Of a DNA stretch of 64,000 nt, positions 1 to 10,487 are shown piece after piece. The notes beneath the pieces were generated by a model that had not been told where the DNA came from, searched no databases, and was given only the letters and a program-made list of their open reading frames with translations. The DNA lies in NCBI RefSeq assembly GCF_009828015.1, contig NZ_WTYG01000001.1:992001-1056000 (forward strand), in the 5' to 3' direction. This DNA is from Qipengyuania citrea. Its GTDB lineage: Bacteria > Pseudomonadota > Alphaproteobacteria > Sphingomonadales > Sphingomonadaceae. Position 1 is the stretch's first letter. Every line of letters begins with the position of its first letter. A program made the translations under genes and the position numbers.

Positions 1-946
1 AGCAGCACGCGCCGGTCAAGCTGGCGACGCATGGCCCGCTGTTTCGTTACGAGCGCCCGCAGAAAGGGCGCTATCGCCAGTTCCACCAGATCGACGCGGA
101 AATCATCGGCGCTGGTGAACCGCAGGCCGATGTAGAACTGCTCGCCATGGCCGACCAGCTGCTCAAGGAACTCGGCATCACCGGCGTGACGCTGCATCTC
201 AACACGCTGGGCGACGGCGACAGCCGCGAGGCGTGGCGCGCCGCGCTGGTCGAGTATTTCCTTGGCGTGAAGGACGAATTGTCGGAGGATTCGCAGGAGC
301 GGCTGGAGAAGAACCCGCTGCGCATTCTCGACAGCAAGGATCGCCGCGACCGCGCCTTCGTCGCCGATGCACCCAAGATCGACCAGTTCCTGTCGGACGA
401 TGCGCGCGCCTTCTTCGGCGCGGTCACCAGCGGGCTGGATGCGGCAGGGGTCAAGTGGCAGCGCGCCGAAAGCCTCGTGCGCGGGCTCGACTATTATCGC
501 CACACCGCCTTCGAATTCATTCCCGACGAGGGCAGCGAGGCCGCGGGCAAGCTCGGCAGCCAGAGCACGATCCTGGGCGGCGGGCGCTATGACGGGCTGA
601 TGGAAAGCCTCGGCGGCGCGCCCACCCCGGCGGTCGGCTGGGCCGCGGGGATCGAGCGGCTGGCCATGCTGGTGGGGGACAGGGCCGAACCCAATGCGGA
701 CGCCATAGTCGTGGTCGAAAACGACGGCGCGATGGACGCCGCGATCGCTGCGCTCGGCACGCTCCGCCGCGGCGGCCTCACTGCCGAACTGTTCGCATCC
801 GGCAGCCCGCGCAAGCGGTTCGACAAGGCGGTCAAGGCGGGGGCCGAGGCGATCGTCGCCTTCGACCTGCGCGACGGTGCGCCCGCACGGCGGATCAAGG
901 CCGACGAGGCCGCCACTGCGCGCCTCGAGGCGCTGCTCGGCCGCTC

Positions 947-950
<4 letters not shown>
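1..950 (+). CDS. hisS: Histidine--tRNA ligase, 5' end cut by window edge
   Basis: Charges tRNA-His with histidine in the cytoplasm. Only the C-terminal 315 residues are in the window, in the frame starting at base 3. The first visible residues carry class II synthetase motif 2 ([16 protein letters not shown]), followed by the histidine-binding region ([13 protein letters not shown]), the GGGRYDGL segment, motif 3 ([13 protein letters not shown]) and a C-terminal anticodon-binding domain. The stop overlaps the prfA start as ATGA, so translational coupling with prfA is likely. The start codon and roughly the first quarter of the protein lie upstream. The identification is secure. Confidence 0.96.
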
Positions 951-2006
<1,056 letters not shown>

Positions 2007-2014
<8 letters not shown>

Positions 2015-2855
2015 GCCCGGACCGGCCAGTGTGGCCGCTGCGATCCGCGCTGCGGCGGAGCGGCTGGGCGCGACCAGCGATACCGCGCGGCTCGACGCCG
2101 AACTGCTGATGGCGCATGTTCTGGAGACGTCGCGTTCGCAGATGCTGCTGACCCGGATGCGCGACGATGCCGCCCCGCATGCCGCCGCATTCGCGCGGCT
2201 GGTCAATCGGCGCGCCGCGCACGAACCGGTGGCGCACTTGCTGGGCGAGCAGGAGTTTTACGGGCTCCCTTTCGCAGTATCGCCTGCCACGCTGATCCCG
2301 CGCGGCGACAGCGAAACAATCGTCGAGGCGGCGCTCGAACACGCGGCCGCCGACGCGCGCGTGCTTGACATGGGAACGGGATCGGGGGCGCTGCTGCTGG
2401 CCTTCCTGCACGAGCGCCCGTCGGCAACGGGGATCGGCATCGATGCCTCGGCGCAGGCGCTGGCCGTGGCGCAGCGGAACAGCGCTGCGCTGGGCCTGGC
2501 GGAGCGCGCGCAGTTCAGGGAAGCGAGCTGGCTGGACAGCGGCTGGGCCGATGCGCTCGGCCGGTTCGACCTCGTGCTGTGCAACCCGCCCTATGTCGAA
2601 ACCGGCGCCCCGCTCGATCCGGATGTGCGCGATTACGAGCCGGCTTCCGCGCTGTTCGCCGGACCCGAGGGGCTTGACGACTATCGCGCGATCATCCCGC
2701 AGCTTGGCAAGCTGCTTGCGCCAGGCGGTGTCGCAGTGCTCGAAATCGGGGCGGCACAATGGCAGGCGGTGCGTGCGCTGGCGAGCGAATCGGGCTATAC
2801 GGTGGCGCTGCGCCGCGATATCGGCGGACGCGACCGGGCGCTGATTCTCACTTAG
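2007..2855 (+). CDS. prmC: Release factor glutamine N5-methyltransferase PrmC
   Basis: Methylates the glutamine of the GGQ motif in release factors, using S-adenosylmethionine. The 282 residues comprise an N-terminal helical domain, then a Rossmann methyltransferase with the SAM-binding loop DMGTGSG (residues 121-127) and the signature NPPY (193-196), which binds the substrate glutamine amide. The gene starts inside the end of prfA, a typical coupled arrangement for an enzyme and its substrate. About 240 bases to the next gene hold no obvious terminator. Confidence 0.96.
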
Positions 2856-3093
2856 GGCTTGGCAAAGCCGATTCGACCCTTTACCTCTGGCCACAGGCCA
2901 GTGGTGCGCGGGTAACGCTTCCCACCGGTTCCAGCTCCGACATTGCAGTTACGGTACGAGGCTTCGGCCCCGTATACCTTGCACAAAATGGAGCACGCGA
3001 GCTGCGACAAGCGCAGTCGCGCAAGGGGTCACGCGGCCATATGCGCACCGGTTGTAAGGTGCGCGCCGCGCATTGAATAAGGACCAGCTACCC

Positions 3094-3759
3094 TTGAACA
3101 ATAATCGCAATAACCGTCGTCGTGGACGCGGTAACCGCAATCAGGGCGGGGCCAATTCGGCCAATCGGATCGATAGTCGTGCCCGGGGCAATGCTCCGCA
3201 GTTGCTCGAAAAGTACAAGAAGCTTGCCCAGGACGCCCAGCACAATGGCGACCGGGTCCAAGCCGAATACTATCTCCAGTTCGCCGACCATTATTTCCGC
3301 GTCCTCGCCGACAACAAGGCCCGCCAGGAAGAATCCAAGGGCAAGCGGCCGGACGATCGCGGCCAGAACCAGTCGGATGACGACGGGGACGAAGACGATG
3401 GCGACGATCGCCGCGGCAATCGCCGGCAGCCGCGCAATCGCCGCGACGATGCCGAAGATGGCAATCGCAAGCCGCGCGCGCGCCGGCCGAAGAACGACGA
3501 CCAGAACGACGACAGCGAGTTCGAATCGTCGGACAATCCCTTCACGCGCCGCGACGACGAGGACGAAGCGCCCAAGAAGCGCCGTGCCCCGCGCAAGGTG
3601 AAGAAGGCCGACGACGCCAATCCCGCCGGCGGCGAGATCGACGCGGCGGTGCTGCCGCCTTCGATCGGCGCAAGCGAATCCGCGGGCGACGACAAGCCGG
3701 CCCCGCGTCGCCGCAAGCGCAAGCAGGACGATGAGAGCGAAGTGGGCGCGGTCGGCTGA
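3094..3759 (+). CDS. DUF4167 domain protein
   Basis: Conserved alphaproteobacterial protein of unknown function. The folded part is the N-terminal DUF4167 segment (about residues 1-80), rich in Asn/Arg at first and then helical (LLEKYKKLAQDAQHNGD, AEYYLQFADHYFRVL). The rest is a low-complexity run of alternating acidic and Arg/Lys patches with many aspartates, probably disordered and possibly RNA- or ribosome-associated (inference). I chose the TTG at 3094, giving 221 residues, because AAGGA lies about 10 bases upstream and the protein then starts (M)NNNRNNRRRGRG as in relatives. An in-frame TTG at 3073 would add seven residues. Confidence 0.85.
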   Translation: MNNNRNNRRRGRGNRNQGGANSANRIDSRARGNAPQLLEKYKKLAQDAQHNGDRVQAEYYLQFADHYFRVLADNKARQEESKGKRPDDRGQNQSDDDGDEDDGDDRRGNRRQPRNRRDDAEDGNRKPRARRPKNDDQNDDSEFESSDNPFTRRDDEDEAPKKRRAPRKVKKADDANPAGGEIDAAVLPPSIGASESAGDDKPAPRRRKRKQDDESEVGAVG

Positions 3760-3801
3760 TCGCGCTTGCACCTCTGCTTTGACTGACTAAGGGGCAAGCC
3801 G

Positions 3802-5397
3802 ATGGAGAAACTCCCCGGCTTGGCCCGTTCTCACCCGCAAATCGCCGCCCTCGCGCTGGGCGGCCTGTCGGCCCTGGGCTTCCAGCCGTTCCACCTCTGG
3901 CCTGTGGGGCTTGCGGCGGTCGGCGCGTTCGGCTGGCTGGCGTGGCGCGCCACCGGATGGCGCTCGGCGCTGCTTGCCGGTTGGCTGTTCGGCCTCGCCC
4001 ATTTCACCATCACCAACAACTGGATCGCCACCGCCTTTACCTATCAGGCGGAAATGCCTGCCATTCTCGGCTGGGCCGCGGCGCCGCTGCTGTCGCTCTA
4101 CCTCGCCATATGGCCCGCGCTCGCGACTTGTGTCGCGTGGTGCGCCGCGCGCCGGCGCGGGCTGCTCACCTTCGCGCTGGTATTCGGCGCGATGTGGATC
4201 GGCGCGGAATGGCTGCGCAGCTGGGTCTTCAGCGGCTATGCCTGGGGTCCGCTGTCGATGATGGTGCTGGGCCCGTGGGACCGCCCCGGACTGGCGGCGG
4301 CGCTGCCCTTTACCGGCAGCTACGCGCTGTCTGGGCTGATGGCCTGCGCCGCGGTGCTGCTTGCCGACCTGCTGCGCACCCGGCGATGGCTTGCCTTGGC
4401 AGGTGCTGCAGCTGCCCTTGCCATACTGGTTTATCTGCCGGCCGGTGAGCCGCGCGAAGGAACGGTGCCGCTCACGCTGGTCCAGCCCAATCTGGGGCAG
4501 GACGAGATCAATGACGCCGCGCGCTTCGAAGAGCAGTTCCAGCGCATCGCCGCGCTCAGCGTGCCGCGGGAAGCGCGTCCCAACCGGCTCGTCCTGTGGC
4601 CCGAAAGCGGTGTTCCGGACTATCTGCGCGATGGTTATCCGCAGCGCTATTACACCCAGATGACCGCCGGGGGCGACCCGGCCTTCGCGCGCGCCAGGAT
4701 CGGGCGCGTGATCGGCGCCGACAGCCTGCTGCTGACCGGGATGGTCGATCTCGAGATCGACATGGTCGAGGGCCGTGAACGCGCTGTGGCCGCGTACAAT
4801 TCGATCGCATCGATCGATCCGGCCGGACGGCTGGGCGAACGCTATGCCAAGGCGCATCTGGTCCCCTATGGCGAATACCTGCCGATGCGCGACTGGCTCG
4901 AACCGCTCGGCCTCTCGCGGCTCGTCGCGGGGACGCTCGATTTCATTCCCGGTCCCGGTCCGCTGAGCCAGGATCTCGGCCCCTTCGGCAGGGCGGGGAT
5001 GCAGATCTGCTACGAGATCGTCTTCTCGGGCGAAGTGGTCGACCGCACGGACCGACCCGATTACATCTTCAACCCATCCAACGATGGCTGGTTCGGGGAC
5101 TGGGGCCCGCCGCAGCATCTGGCGCAGGCGCGGATGCGCGCGGCGGAGGAAGGGCTGCCGGTACTACGTTCGACGACCACCGGGATCAGCGCCGTGATCG
5201 ACGCACGCGGGGTGGTGCGCGACCATATCGGGCGCAATGTGGCCGGGCGGATCGATACAGTGGTGCCGCCACCGGCGCCGCCCACATGGTTCGCGCAGGC
5301 GGGGCACTGGTTGACGCTCGTCTGGGCTATCGCACTGCTGGCACTATCGCTGGTTGCCATGCGCCGCGCGGAAGGCTACCCCGCACAGAACACATAA
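3802..5397 (+). CDS. lnt: Apolipoprotein N-acyltransferase
   Basis: Inner-membrane enzyme that adds the third acyl chain to the N-terminal cysteine of lipoproteins. The 531 residues start with several membrane segments (up to about residue 215), followed by the periplasmic nitrilase-like domain and a last C-terminal helix. The catalytic triad is visible: Glu268 in WPESG, Lys350 in AKAHLVPYGEY and Cys403 in QICYE. AAGGGG precedes the ATG. Several lipoproteins in this window (9088, 18352, 33250, 35213) would be potential substrates. Confidence 0.96.
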   Translation: MEKLPGLARSHPQIAALALGGLSALGFQPFHLWPVGLAAVGAFGWLAWRATGWRSALLAGWLFGLAHFTITNNWIATAFTYQAEMPAILGWAAAPLLSLYLAIWPALATCVAWCAARRRGLLTFALVFGAMWIGAEWLRSWVFSGYAWGPLSMMVLGPWDRPGLAAALPFTGSYALSGLMACAAVLLADLLRTRRWLALAGAAAALAILVYLPAGEPREGTVPLTLVQPNLGQDEINDAARFEEQFQRIAALSVPREARPNRLVLWPESGVPDYLRDGYPQRYYTQMTAGGDPAFARARIGRVIGADSLLLTGMVDLEIDMVEGRERAVAAYNSIASIDPAGRLGERYAKAHLVPYGEYLPMRDWLEPLGLSRLVAGTLDFIPGPGPLSQDLGPFGRAGMQICYEIVFSGEVVDRTDRPDYIFNPSNDGWFGDWGPPQHLAQARMRAAEEGLPVLRSTTTGISAVIDARGVVRDHIGRNVAGRIDTVVPPPAPPTWFAQAGHWLTLVWAIALLALSLVAMRRAEGYPAQNT

Positions 5398-5427
5398 AGA
5401 TTTCTTTATATCGGGATTTGCTCGTTC

Positions 5428-6669
5428 ATGCGCACCAGTTTTCTCTTCACCTCCGAGAGCGTCTCCGAGGGCCATCCCGACAAGGTGTCCGACCAGATTT
5501 CGGATGCGATCGTCGATTTGATGTTGGCCAAGGATCCCGAAGCCCGCGTGGCCTGTGAAACCATGACGACGACCCAGCGGGTGATCCTCTCGGGCGAGAT
5601 CCGCTGCGCGCCGATGTACAACGCCAACAATCCCGACTGGGCCGAAAACGGGGGCTGGGCCCCCGGCGCGAAGGAAGAAATCGAGAAAGCGGTGCGCCGC
5701 ACGGTGCGCGAAATCGGCTATGAGCAGGACGGGTTCCACTGGCAGACGCTGACCTTCGAAAACCACCTGCACGGCCAGTCTTCCGAAATCGCGCAGGGCG
5801 TCGATGCGGCGGGCAACAAGGACGAAGGCGCCGGTGACCAGGGCATCATGTTCGGCTTCGCCTGCGATGAAACGCCCGACTACATGCCTGCGCCGCTCGA
5901 CTACAGCCACAAGATCCTCGAACGGCTCGCGGCGGATCGCAAGAGCGGCGCTGCGCCGTTCCTCGAACCCGATGCGAAGAGCCAGGTCACGCTGCGCTAC
6001 GAGAACGGCAAGCCGGTGGCCTGCACTGCCGTCGTCGTGTCGACCCAGCATGCCAAGGGTTACCACGAAGGCGCCAGGGAGGCCGAGCTCAAGGCCTATG
6101 TCAAAGGCGTGATCGGCGACATCCTGCCCGGCGGATGGATCACCGACGAGACCGAGTGGCATATCAACCCCACCGGCGCGTTCGAGATCGGCGGGCCCGA
6201 CGGCGATGCCGGGCTGACCGGGCGCAAGATCATCGTGGACACCTATGGCGGCGCGGCCCCGCATGGCGGCGGTGCGTTCAGCGGTAAGGATCCGACCAAG
6301 GTCGATCGCTCGGCCGCCTATATCACGCGCTACCTGGCGAAGAACATCGTCGCGGCGGGGCTTGCGCGGCGCTGCACCATCCAGCTGTCCTACGCCATCG
6401 GCGTGTCCAAGCCGCTCTCGCTCTATGTCGATACGCATGGCACCAGCGCCGCCGGGGTGACCGACGAAGCGCTCGAGGATGCGATCCGCAGCATCGACAA
6501 GCTGGGCGGGCTGACCCCGCGCGGGATCCGCACGCACCTCGGCCTCAACAAGCCGATATACCGCCAGAGCGCCGCCTATGGCCACTTCGGGCGGCAGGCC
6601 GATGGCGAGCATTTCCCCTGGGAACGCCTCGATCTGGGCAAGGATCTGAAGGCCGCGCTGGCAGGCTAG
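5428..6669 (+). CDS. metK: S-adenosylmethionine synthase
   Basis: Makes S-adenosylmethionine from methionine and ATP. The 413 residues carry the family signatures: [13 protein letters not shown] near the N-terminus (ATP/metal site), [11 protein letters not shown] (first signature) and the glycine-rich [19 protein letters not shown] loop (second signature). Only 30 bases separate it from lnt, with a small AT-rich hairpin (taaag/cttta) at 5395-5408. That leaves little room for a SAM riboswitch and I see none. It supplies the methyl donor used by PrmC and UbiG elsewhere in the window. Confidence 0.97.
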   Translation: MRTSFLFTSESVSEGHPDKVSDQISDAIVDLMLAKDPEARVACETMTTTQRVILSGEIRCAPMYNANNPDWAENGGWAPGAKEEIEKAVRRTVREIGYEQDGFHWQTLTFENHLHGQSSEIAQGVDAAGNKDEGAGDQGIMFGFACDETPDYMPAPLDYSHKILERLAADRKSGAAPFLEPDAKSQVTLRYENGKPVACTAVVVSTQHAKGYHEGAREAELKAYVKGVIGDILPGGWITDETEWHINPTGAFEIGGPDGDAGLTGRKIIVDTYGGAAPHGGGAFSGKDPTKVDRSAAYITRYLAKNIVAAGLARRCTIQLSYAIGVSKPLSLYVDTHGTSAAGVTDEALEDAIRSIDKLGGLTPRGIRTHLGLNKPIYRQSAAYGHFGRQADGEHFPWERLDLGKDLKAALAG

Positions 6670-6691
6670 CCGCGCTCCCGGCCGGACGCGG
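6670..6691. terminator. Short inverted repeat between convergent metK and CoA-transferase genes
   Basis: CCGCG and CGCGG flank an inner TCC/GGA pairing with a five-base loop and one bulged base. There is no T-run on either side. Its place between two convergent genes makes a bidirectional terminator plausible, but the stem is short. Confidence 0.4.
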
Positions 6692-6699
6692 CGGGCGCG

Positions 6700-7839
6700 C
6701 TAGCCGTGTTCGCCCTTGCGCGGGCTGGGGTGGTCGAGCGCAAGTTCGGCGCCGGAGAAAGTGAACGGGCTGCGTACGCCGGCGATGCCGTCCAGCTCGA
6801 TCCGCATGCCCCGCTCGCGCACTTGCGGATCGGCGAACACCGCGTCGATCGGGTTGATCGGTCCGGCGGGGATGCCCGCCTCGCCGCATGCGCCAAGCAG
6901 TTCCGCCAATTGCCACTTGCCGGTCTCCGCAGCGATCATGGCGTCGAGCTCCGCGCGGTTGGCGAGGCGGCTTTCATTGGTGGCGAAGCGTTCGTCGCCC
7001 AGCAGGTCGCCGCGCCCGAGCAGCGCGAGCAGCCGCCGGAACAGCCCGTCATTCGCAGGCGCCAGCACCACCTTGCCATCGGCGACCGGGAAGACGCCAT
7101 AGGCGCTCACCTGGGCATGCTCATTGCCCATCCGCGGCGGATTCTCGCCAGTGGTGAAGAAATGCGTTGCCTGGCTGGCGAGCAGGCCGACCGAACAATC
7201 GAGCAGCGCCATGTCGACATGCTGTCCGCGACCGGTGCGTTCGCGCATGGCGAGCGCGGCCTGGATGCCGATCACCGAATACAGCCCGCAGGTGAGGTCG
7301 GAAATGGAGATGCCCATCTTCATCGGCTGGCCCGCCGGTTCGCCGGTCAGCGCCATGAACCCGCTCATCGCCTGCACGACGAAATCGTATCCCGCCTCGT
7401 GCGCGCGCGGCCCGGTCTGGCCGAAACCGGTGATCGAGCAATAGACGAGCCCTTGGTTGGCCGCGGACAGCGCGGCGTAGTCGAGCCCGAACTTGGCCAG
7501 CGTGCCGGTCTTGAAATTCTCCAGCACGACATCCGCCGAAGCGGCCAGTTCGGCGACGCGCCCAAGATCGCCCGCGTCCCTGAAATCTGCCACGATGCTG
7601 CGCTTTCCGCGATTGGCGGCATGGTAATAGGCCGCCTCGCGGTCGCCGTTCTCGCGCTCGATCCACGGCGGGCCCCACAGCCGCGTGCCGTCGCCTTCGG
7701 GGCTTTCGACCTTGATGACGTCGGCCCCGAGATCGGCGAGGATCTGCCCCGCCCAGGGGCCGGCGAGCACCCGCGCCAGTTCGAGGACCTTGAGCCCGGC
7801 GAGGGGGGCATTCGGATTGCGCGGAGCGTCGAGCCACAT
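6700..7839 (-). CDS. CaiB/BaiF family CoA-transferase
   Basis: Class III CoA-transferase moving CoA between carboxylic acids; the substrate cannot be read from the sequence. The N-terminus PLAGLKVLELARVLAGPWAGQILADLGADVIKVE is typical of the family. The proposed catalytic aspartate lies in VDMALLDCSVGLL, equivalent to the active Asp of formyl-CoA transferase. The start is the ATG at 7839 (379 residues); sequence upstream of it in the same frame lies inside the next gene and does not look like this family. It lies 37 bases downstream of a nitronate monooxygenase-like gene on the same strand, so the two are probably co-transcribed and may share a catabolic pathway. Confidence 0.9.
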   Translation of the reverse strand: MWLDAPRNPNAPLAGLKVLELARVLAGPWAGQILADLGADVIKVESPEGDGTRLWGPPWIERENGDREAAYYHAANRGKRSIVADFRDAGDLGRVAELAASADVVLENFKTGTLAKFGLDYAALSAANQGLVYCSITGFGQTGPRAHEAGYDFVVQAMSGFMALTGEPAGQPMKMGISISDLTCGLYSVIGIQAALAMRERTGRGQHVDMALLDCSVGLLASQATHFFTTGENPPRMGNEHAQVSAYGVFPVADGKVVLAPANDGLFRRLLALLGRGDLLGDERFATNESRLANRAELDAMIAAETGKWQLAELLGACGEAGIPAGPINPIDAVFADPQVRERGMRIELDGIAGVRSPFTFSGAELALDHPSPRKGEHG

Positions 7840-7876
7840 GCCGCGCGGCTTGGGCGGGCAGCGCGCGGGGGTCAAG

Positions 7877-9016
7877 TCACTCGATGCCCGCAGCTGCCGC
7901 CAGGCCGCTTGCCGCCTCGAGGAATTCCTCGCGGAAGTCCTGCACCACCTGGCGGCTCGAGCGTACCTGTTCGACCAGCCCGACGCCCTGGCCGACGAAA
8001 TAGCTGACCAGTTCGCGCGCAGTGTCATTGCCCGCCGCGGCCTCGCGTTCGATCCGCGCGAAGGCGGGTTCGGAGACCATGCCCATCAGCGGCATGGGCA
8101 GCGTTCCCGGGCCCTGCGGATCTTCCCAGGCCGCATGCCACGGCGTTTTCAGCTGGCGTGCAGGCTTGCCCGTGCGGCTGCGCGAGCGGACGGTATCGCG
8201 GCTGCGCGCGGCGACCATCTTGTCGCGGAACGCTTCGCTGGTCTCGGCCTCGGGCGTCGCCAGCCAGACCGATCCGGTCCACGCGCCCTGCGCGCCCGCT
8301 GCCATCATTCCCGCCATCTGTCCGCCGGTCATGATCCCGCCCGCGGCAAGCACCGGGATATCGTGCCCGCGCCGCGCCAGTTCCCGCACGACTTCGGGGA
8401 TCAGCACAAGGGTCGACACTTCGCCGCAATGCCCGCCGGCCTCGGTGCCCTGCGCGACGATGATGTCGACGCCCGCCTCGGCCTGCCGGATGGCGTGTTC
8501 CTTCGCCCCGACCAGCGCCGCCACGGGGACGCCGCGCCGCTTGCCTTCGGCAATCATGGCAGCAGGCGCGATACCCAGCGCATTGGCGATCAGCCTGATC
8601 GGATGGCGAAAGGCGACCTCCATCAAGGCGAGGCCGTTTTCGGGCGTGATGCCCATGCGTTCGGGCAGGATCTTGAGCCCGGGCTCGGGGGCGATGCCGT
8701 AATCGCCCAGCACCGAATTGACGAAACCCTGAAAGGCCGGATCGATGGCCTGCGCGCGGCTCCGGTTGTCCGCGAGCGTGCGGACTGCCGGATCGACCAC
8801 CTCGGGCACCAGCACATCGACGCCATAGGGCGCGCCATCGACATGGGCATCGATCCAGTCGAGCTCCTCCTCGAGCTGTTCGGGGGTAAAGCGGGTGGCG
8901 CCGAGGACGCCGAAGCCGCCCGCCTTGCTGACCGCGGCGACGACATCGCGGCAGTGGCTGAAGGCGAACAGCGGGAATTCGGCGCCGGTCAGGGCGCAAA
9001 CGCGGTTCATGGTCAT
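7877..9016 (-). CDS. Nitronate monooxygenase / 2-nitropropane dioxygenase family flavoprotein
   Basis: FMN-binding TIM-barrel enzyme of the NMO/NPD family. Recognisable pieces are the N-terminal FPLFAFSHCRDVVAAVSKAGGFGVLGA, the central VDIIVAQGTEAGGHCGEVST with its GxEAGGH phosphate-binding segment, and IPVLAAGGIMTGGQMAGMMAAGAQGAWTGSVWL. True nitronate oxidation is not certain, since many relatives are generic flavin oxidases. The start is taken at 9016 (379 residues) because AGGAG lies about 7 bases upstream; an ATG at 9040 has no such site. It probably leads a two-gene unit with the CoA-transferase. Confidence 0.87.
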   Translation of the reverse strand: MTMNRVCALTGAEFPLFAFSHCRDVVAAVSKAGGFGVLGATRFTPEQLEEELDWIDAHVDGAPYGVDVLVPEVVDPAVRTLADNRSRAQAIDPAFQGFVNSVLGDYGIAPEPGLKILPERMGITPENGLALMEVAFRHPIRLIANALGIAPAAMIAEGKRRGVPVAALVGAKEHAIRQAEAGVDIIVAQGTEAGGHCGEVSTLVLIPEVVRELARRGHDIPVLAAGGIMTGGQMAGMMAAGAQGAWTGSVWLATPEAETSEAFRDKMVAARSRDTVRSRSRTGKPARQLKTPWHAAWEDPQGPGTLPMPLMGMVSEPAFARIEREAAAGNDTARELVSYFVGQGVGLVEQVRSSRQVVQDFREEFLEAASGLAAAAGIE

Positions 9017-9087
9017 GGGTGTCTCCTCTTCCGCGGCCACCCTATGCCCAAGCCGGTGCGGTGCAAGCGATGTCTAGCGCGGTGCCC

Positions 9088-9999
9088 TCATTGCGCGATG
9101 TCGCTTGCCGCAGGCTGCCAGCGCGCGTCGGGGGGGAACACCTCGTCCAGCGTACCTTCCTGCCATGCGCCATAGACCGGGTTGGGCATCAGGAACCAGC
9201 CATTGCCCCACAGCTGCGCATAGGTGCCCCGCGCCACCATTGCCCGGCGCGCTGCGATGGCGCTTTCGTCCGCGTTGAAGACATCGGCGAAGTCTCCGAG
9301 ATTGTCGCCTGCCATCGCAATGACGCAATAGCTCTGCGCGATCCGCGCGCGGCGGCCGTCCTTGCGCCCGCCCATGGCATCGTCGCCGCGCAGGAACAGC
9401 GTTTCGAGATGCACGGCCGGCCCCGCGCCGGCGGCTTCCAGCGCCGCCACCGTGCCTGCCGCATTCTGCGTATTGCGATTGGTGTTGAAGATCACCGTGA
9501 TGCCCGCGTCGCGCAGGCGGCGCAAGCCAGTGACCGCGCCGGGAACGGGCTGTGCGATTCCCGCGCCCTGTTCCGACCATTGTGCCCATTCGGCGGGATC
9601 GAACGGCTTGCCGCTCAGCGCCTGCCAGTATTCGTAGCCGGTGTTGAGCAGGACGGTCTCGTCGACATCGAACACGGCGGCAAGCGGCTTGATGCCGCCG
9701 TCATCCGTCTCGCATGACGGCGTGCCTATGCCGCCCGCCGCGTCCGGCAGGCCCTGCGGAACCGATTGCGGAATCCCGGGCCGGCGCGCGACTGCGATGG
9801 CGTGATCGGCGATCTGTCGCCAAGTCTGGATCGAGGCTGCGGCCGCTTCGCCCGAGCCGTAAAGCCAGCGCATGGTATCGGGTGCGGGCCGGTCTTCGCC
9901 AGCATTCACCGGTGCGCTGGCCGCCGAAGGGCGGGGGCCGGCAGCGGAACAGCCGCCCAGTGCCAGCGCCCCGGCGGCGAGCAGGAGGAAACGGGTCAT
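9088..9999 (-). CDS. HAD-family acid phosphatase lipoprotein (class B/C, PF03767-like)
   Basis: Probable outer-membrane or periplasmic phosphomonoesterase of the HAD superfamily, like the e(P4)/5'-nucleotidase lipoproteins. The start at 9999 gives a lipoprotein signal (MTRFLLLAAGALALGGC) with the lipobox cysteine at residue 17. HAD motif I is VFDVDETVL, motif II lies in VIFNTNRNTQ, and the acidic motif IV is GDNLGDF. A longer in-frame start at 10065 would put a non-signal extension before the lipobox and is rejected. GGAG lies about 10 bases upstream of the chosen ATG. The natural substrate is unknown. Confidence 0.87.
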   Translation of the reverse strand: MTRFLLLAAGALALGGCSAAGPRPSAASAPVNAGEDRPAPDTMRWLYGSGEAAAASIQTWRQIADHAIAVARRPGIPQSVPQGLPDAAGGIGTPSCETDDGGIKPLAAVFDVDETVLLNTGYEYWQALSGKPFDPAEWAQWSEQGAGIAQPVPGAVTGLRRLRDAGITVIFNTNRNTQNAAGTVAALEAAGAGPAVHLETLFLRGDDAMGGRKDGRRARIAQSYCVIAMAGDNLGDFADVFNADESAIAARRAMVARGTYAQLWGNGWFLMPNPVYGAWQEGTLDEVFPPDARWQPAASDIAQ

Positions 10000-10290
10000 G
10001 AGGCAATCTCCAGAGCGGCGGCTGATGGTGCGGACGCGGCTCTCTGCCATAGCGGGCGTCGGCAATCCATCCGGCTCGCACGATTAGAGCGTGCAGCGCC
10101 GCCATTCCAGCGGAGACCCGGTCATGCCCCGATTTCGCCGCTGCCGACTACGCCAGAAAACCGCCGAATTTTGTGCAGCGCAATATCGGCCGCTCTCATC
10201 AGCCGAGGATGCCGGACATAAAATCAAGAGGTTGCAGTTCCTTGCATCGGCTGTTTGCGGATTTTGCAACAAAACTTGTTCTTTTCGCAC

Positions 10291-10319
10291 TTGCACAAAA
10301 GTGGGCGGCCACGCATATC
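10291..10319 (+). promoter_or_regulatory. Possible promoter of the candidate small RNA
   Basis: TTGCAC at 10291-10296 and CATATC at 10314-10319 are separated by 17 bases. The -35 match is good and the -10 match moderate (3 of 6). Transcription would begin near 10325, just before the first hairpin of the candidate RNA. The proposal rests on position and spacing only. Confidence 0.35.
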
Positions 10320-10324
10320 TGCTC

Positions 10325-10391
10325 GTGCCTTTCAGGCATCCTCTCCCAAGACTTCCAAGCCCGGTTGGTTCGCCAGCCGGGCTTTTTTCTT
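10325..10391 (+). ncRNA. Candidate small RNA with its own Rho-independent terminator
   Basis: The unit has a 5' hairpin (TGCCT-ttc-AGGCA, 10326-10338), a single-stranded pyrimidine-rich stretch TCCTCTCCC (10339-10347) and a 12-base-pair terminator hairpin. Nothing on the + strand upstream looks protein-coding, so the terminator cannot be explained as the end of an mRNA. Pyrimidine tracts complementary to Shine-Dalgarno sequences between two hairpins are a known design in alphaproteobacterial trans-acting sRNAs. I cannot assign it to a named family. It could instead be a leader/attenuator of the downstream CDC48-type gene. Confidence 0.45.
10357..10391 (+). terminator. Rho-independent terminator without an upstream protein gene
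   Basis: AAGCCCGGTTGG pairs with the right arm across a TTCG tetraloop (12 base pairs with a single G-T wobble), followed by TTTT C TT. This is one of the strongest terminator structures in the window. Confidence 0.88.
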
Positions 10392-10487
10392 GCCTGCGGG
10401 ACCTTCTGTCCGCACCCGCTCATTGCATCGGTACGAACCGGCCCCACCTTGGGCTGTACGACCAACAGGAACGGGAGCCCAGCTCAC

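Larger units (their letters stand above)
10000..10487. other. Non-coding interval upstream of the CDC48-type gene
   Basis: No convincing protein-coding gene is visible in these 488 bases. The left part should carry the promoter of the minus-strand phosphatase. The right part holds AT-richer sequence with two small inverted repeats (AACAA-aac-TTGTT at 10268-10280; CACTT/AAGTG nearby), a possible promoter, and a small-RNA-like unit ending in a perfect terminator. About 100 bases then lead to the CDC48-type start. Confidence 0.6.

Noticed and set aside
5395..5427. SAM riboswitch before metK
   Set aside because: Only 30 bases lie between lnt and metK, with a single 5-base-pair AT hairpin and no conserved SAM-riboswitch core.
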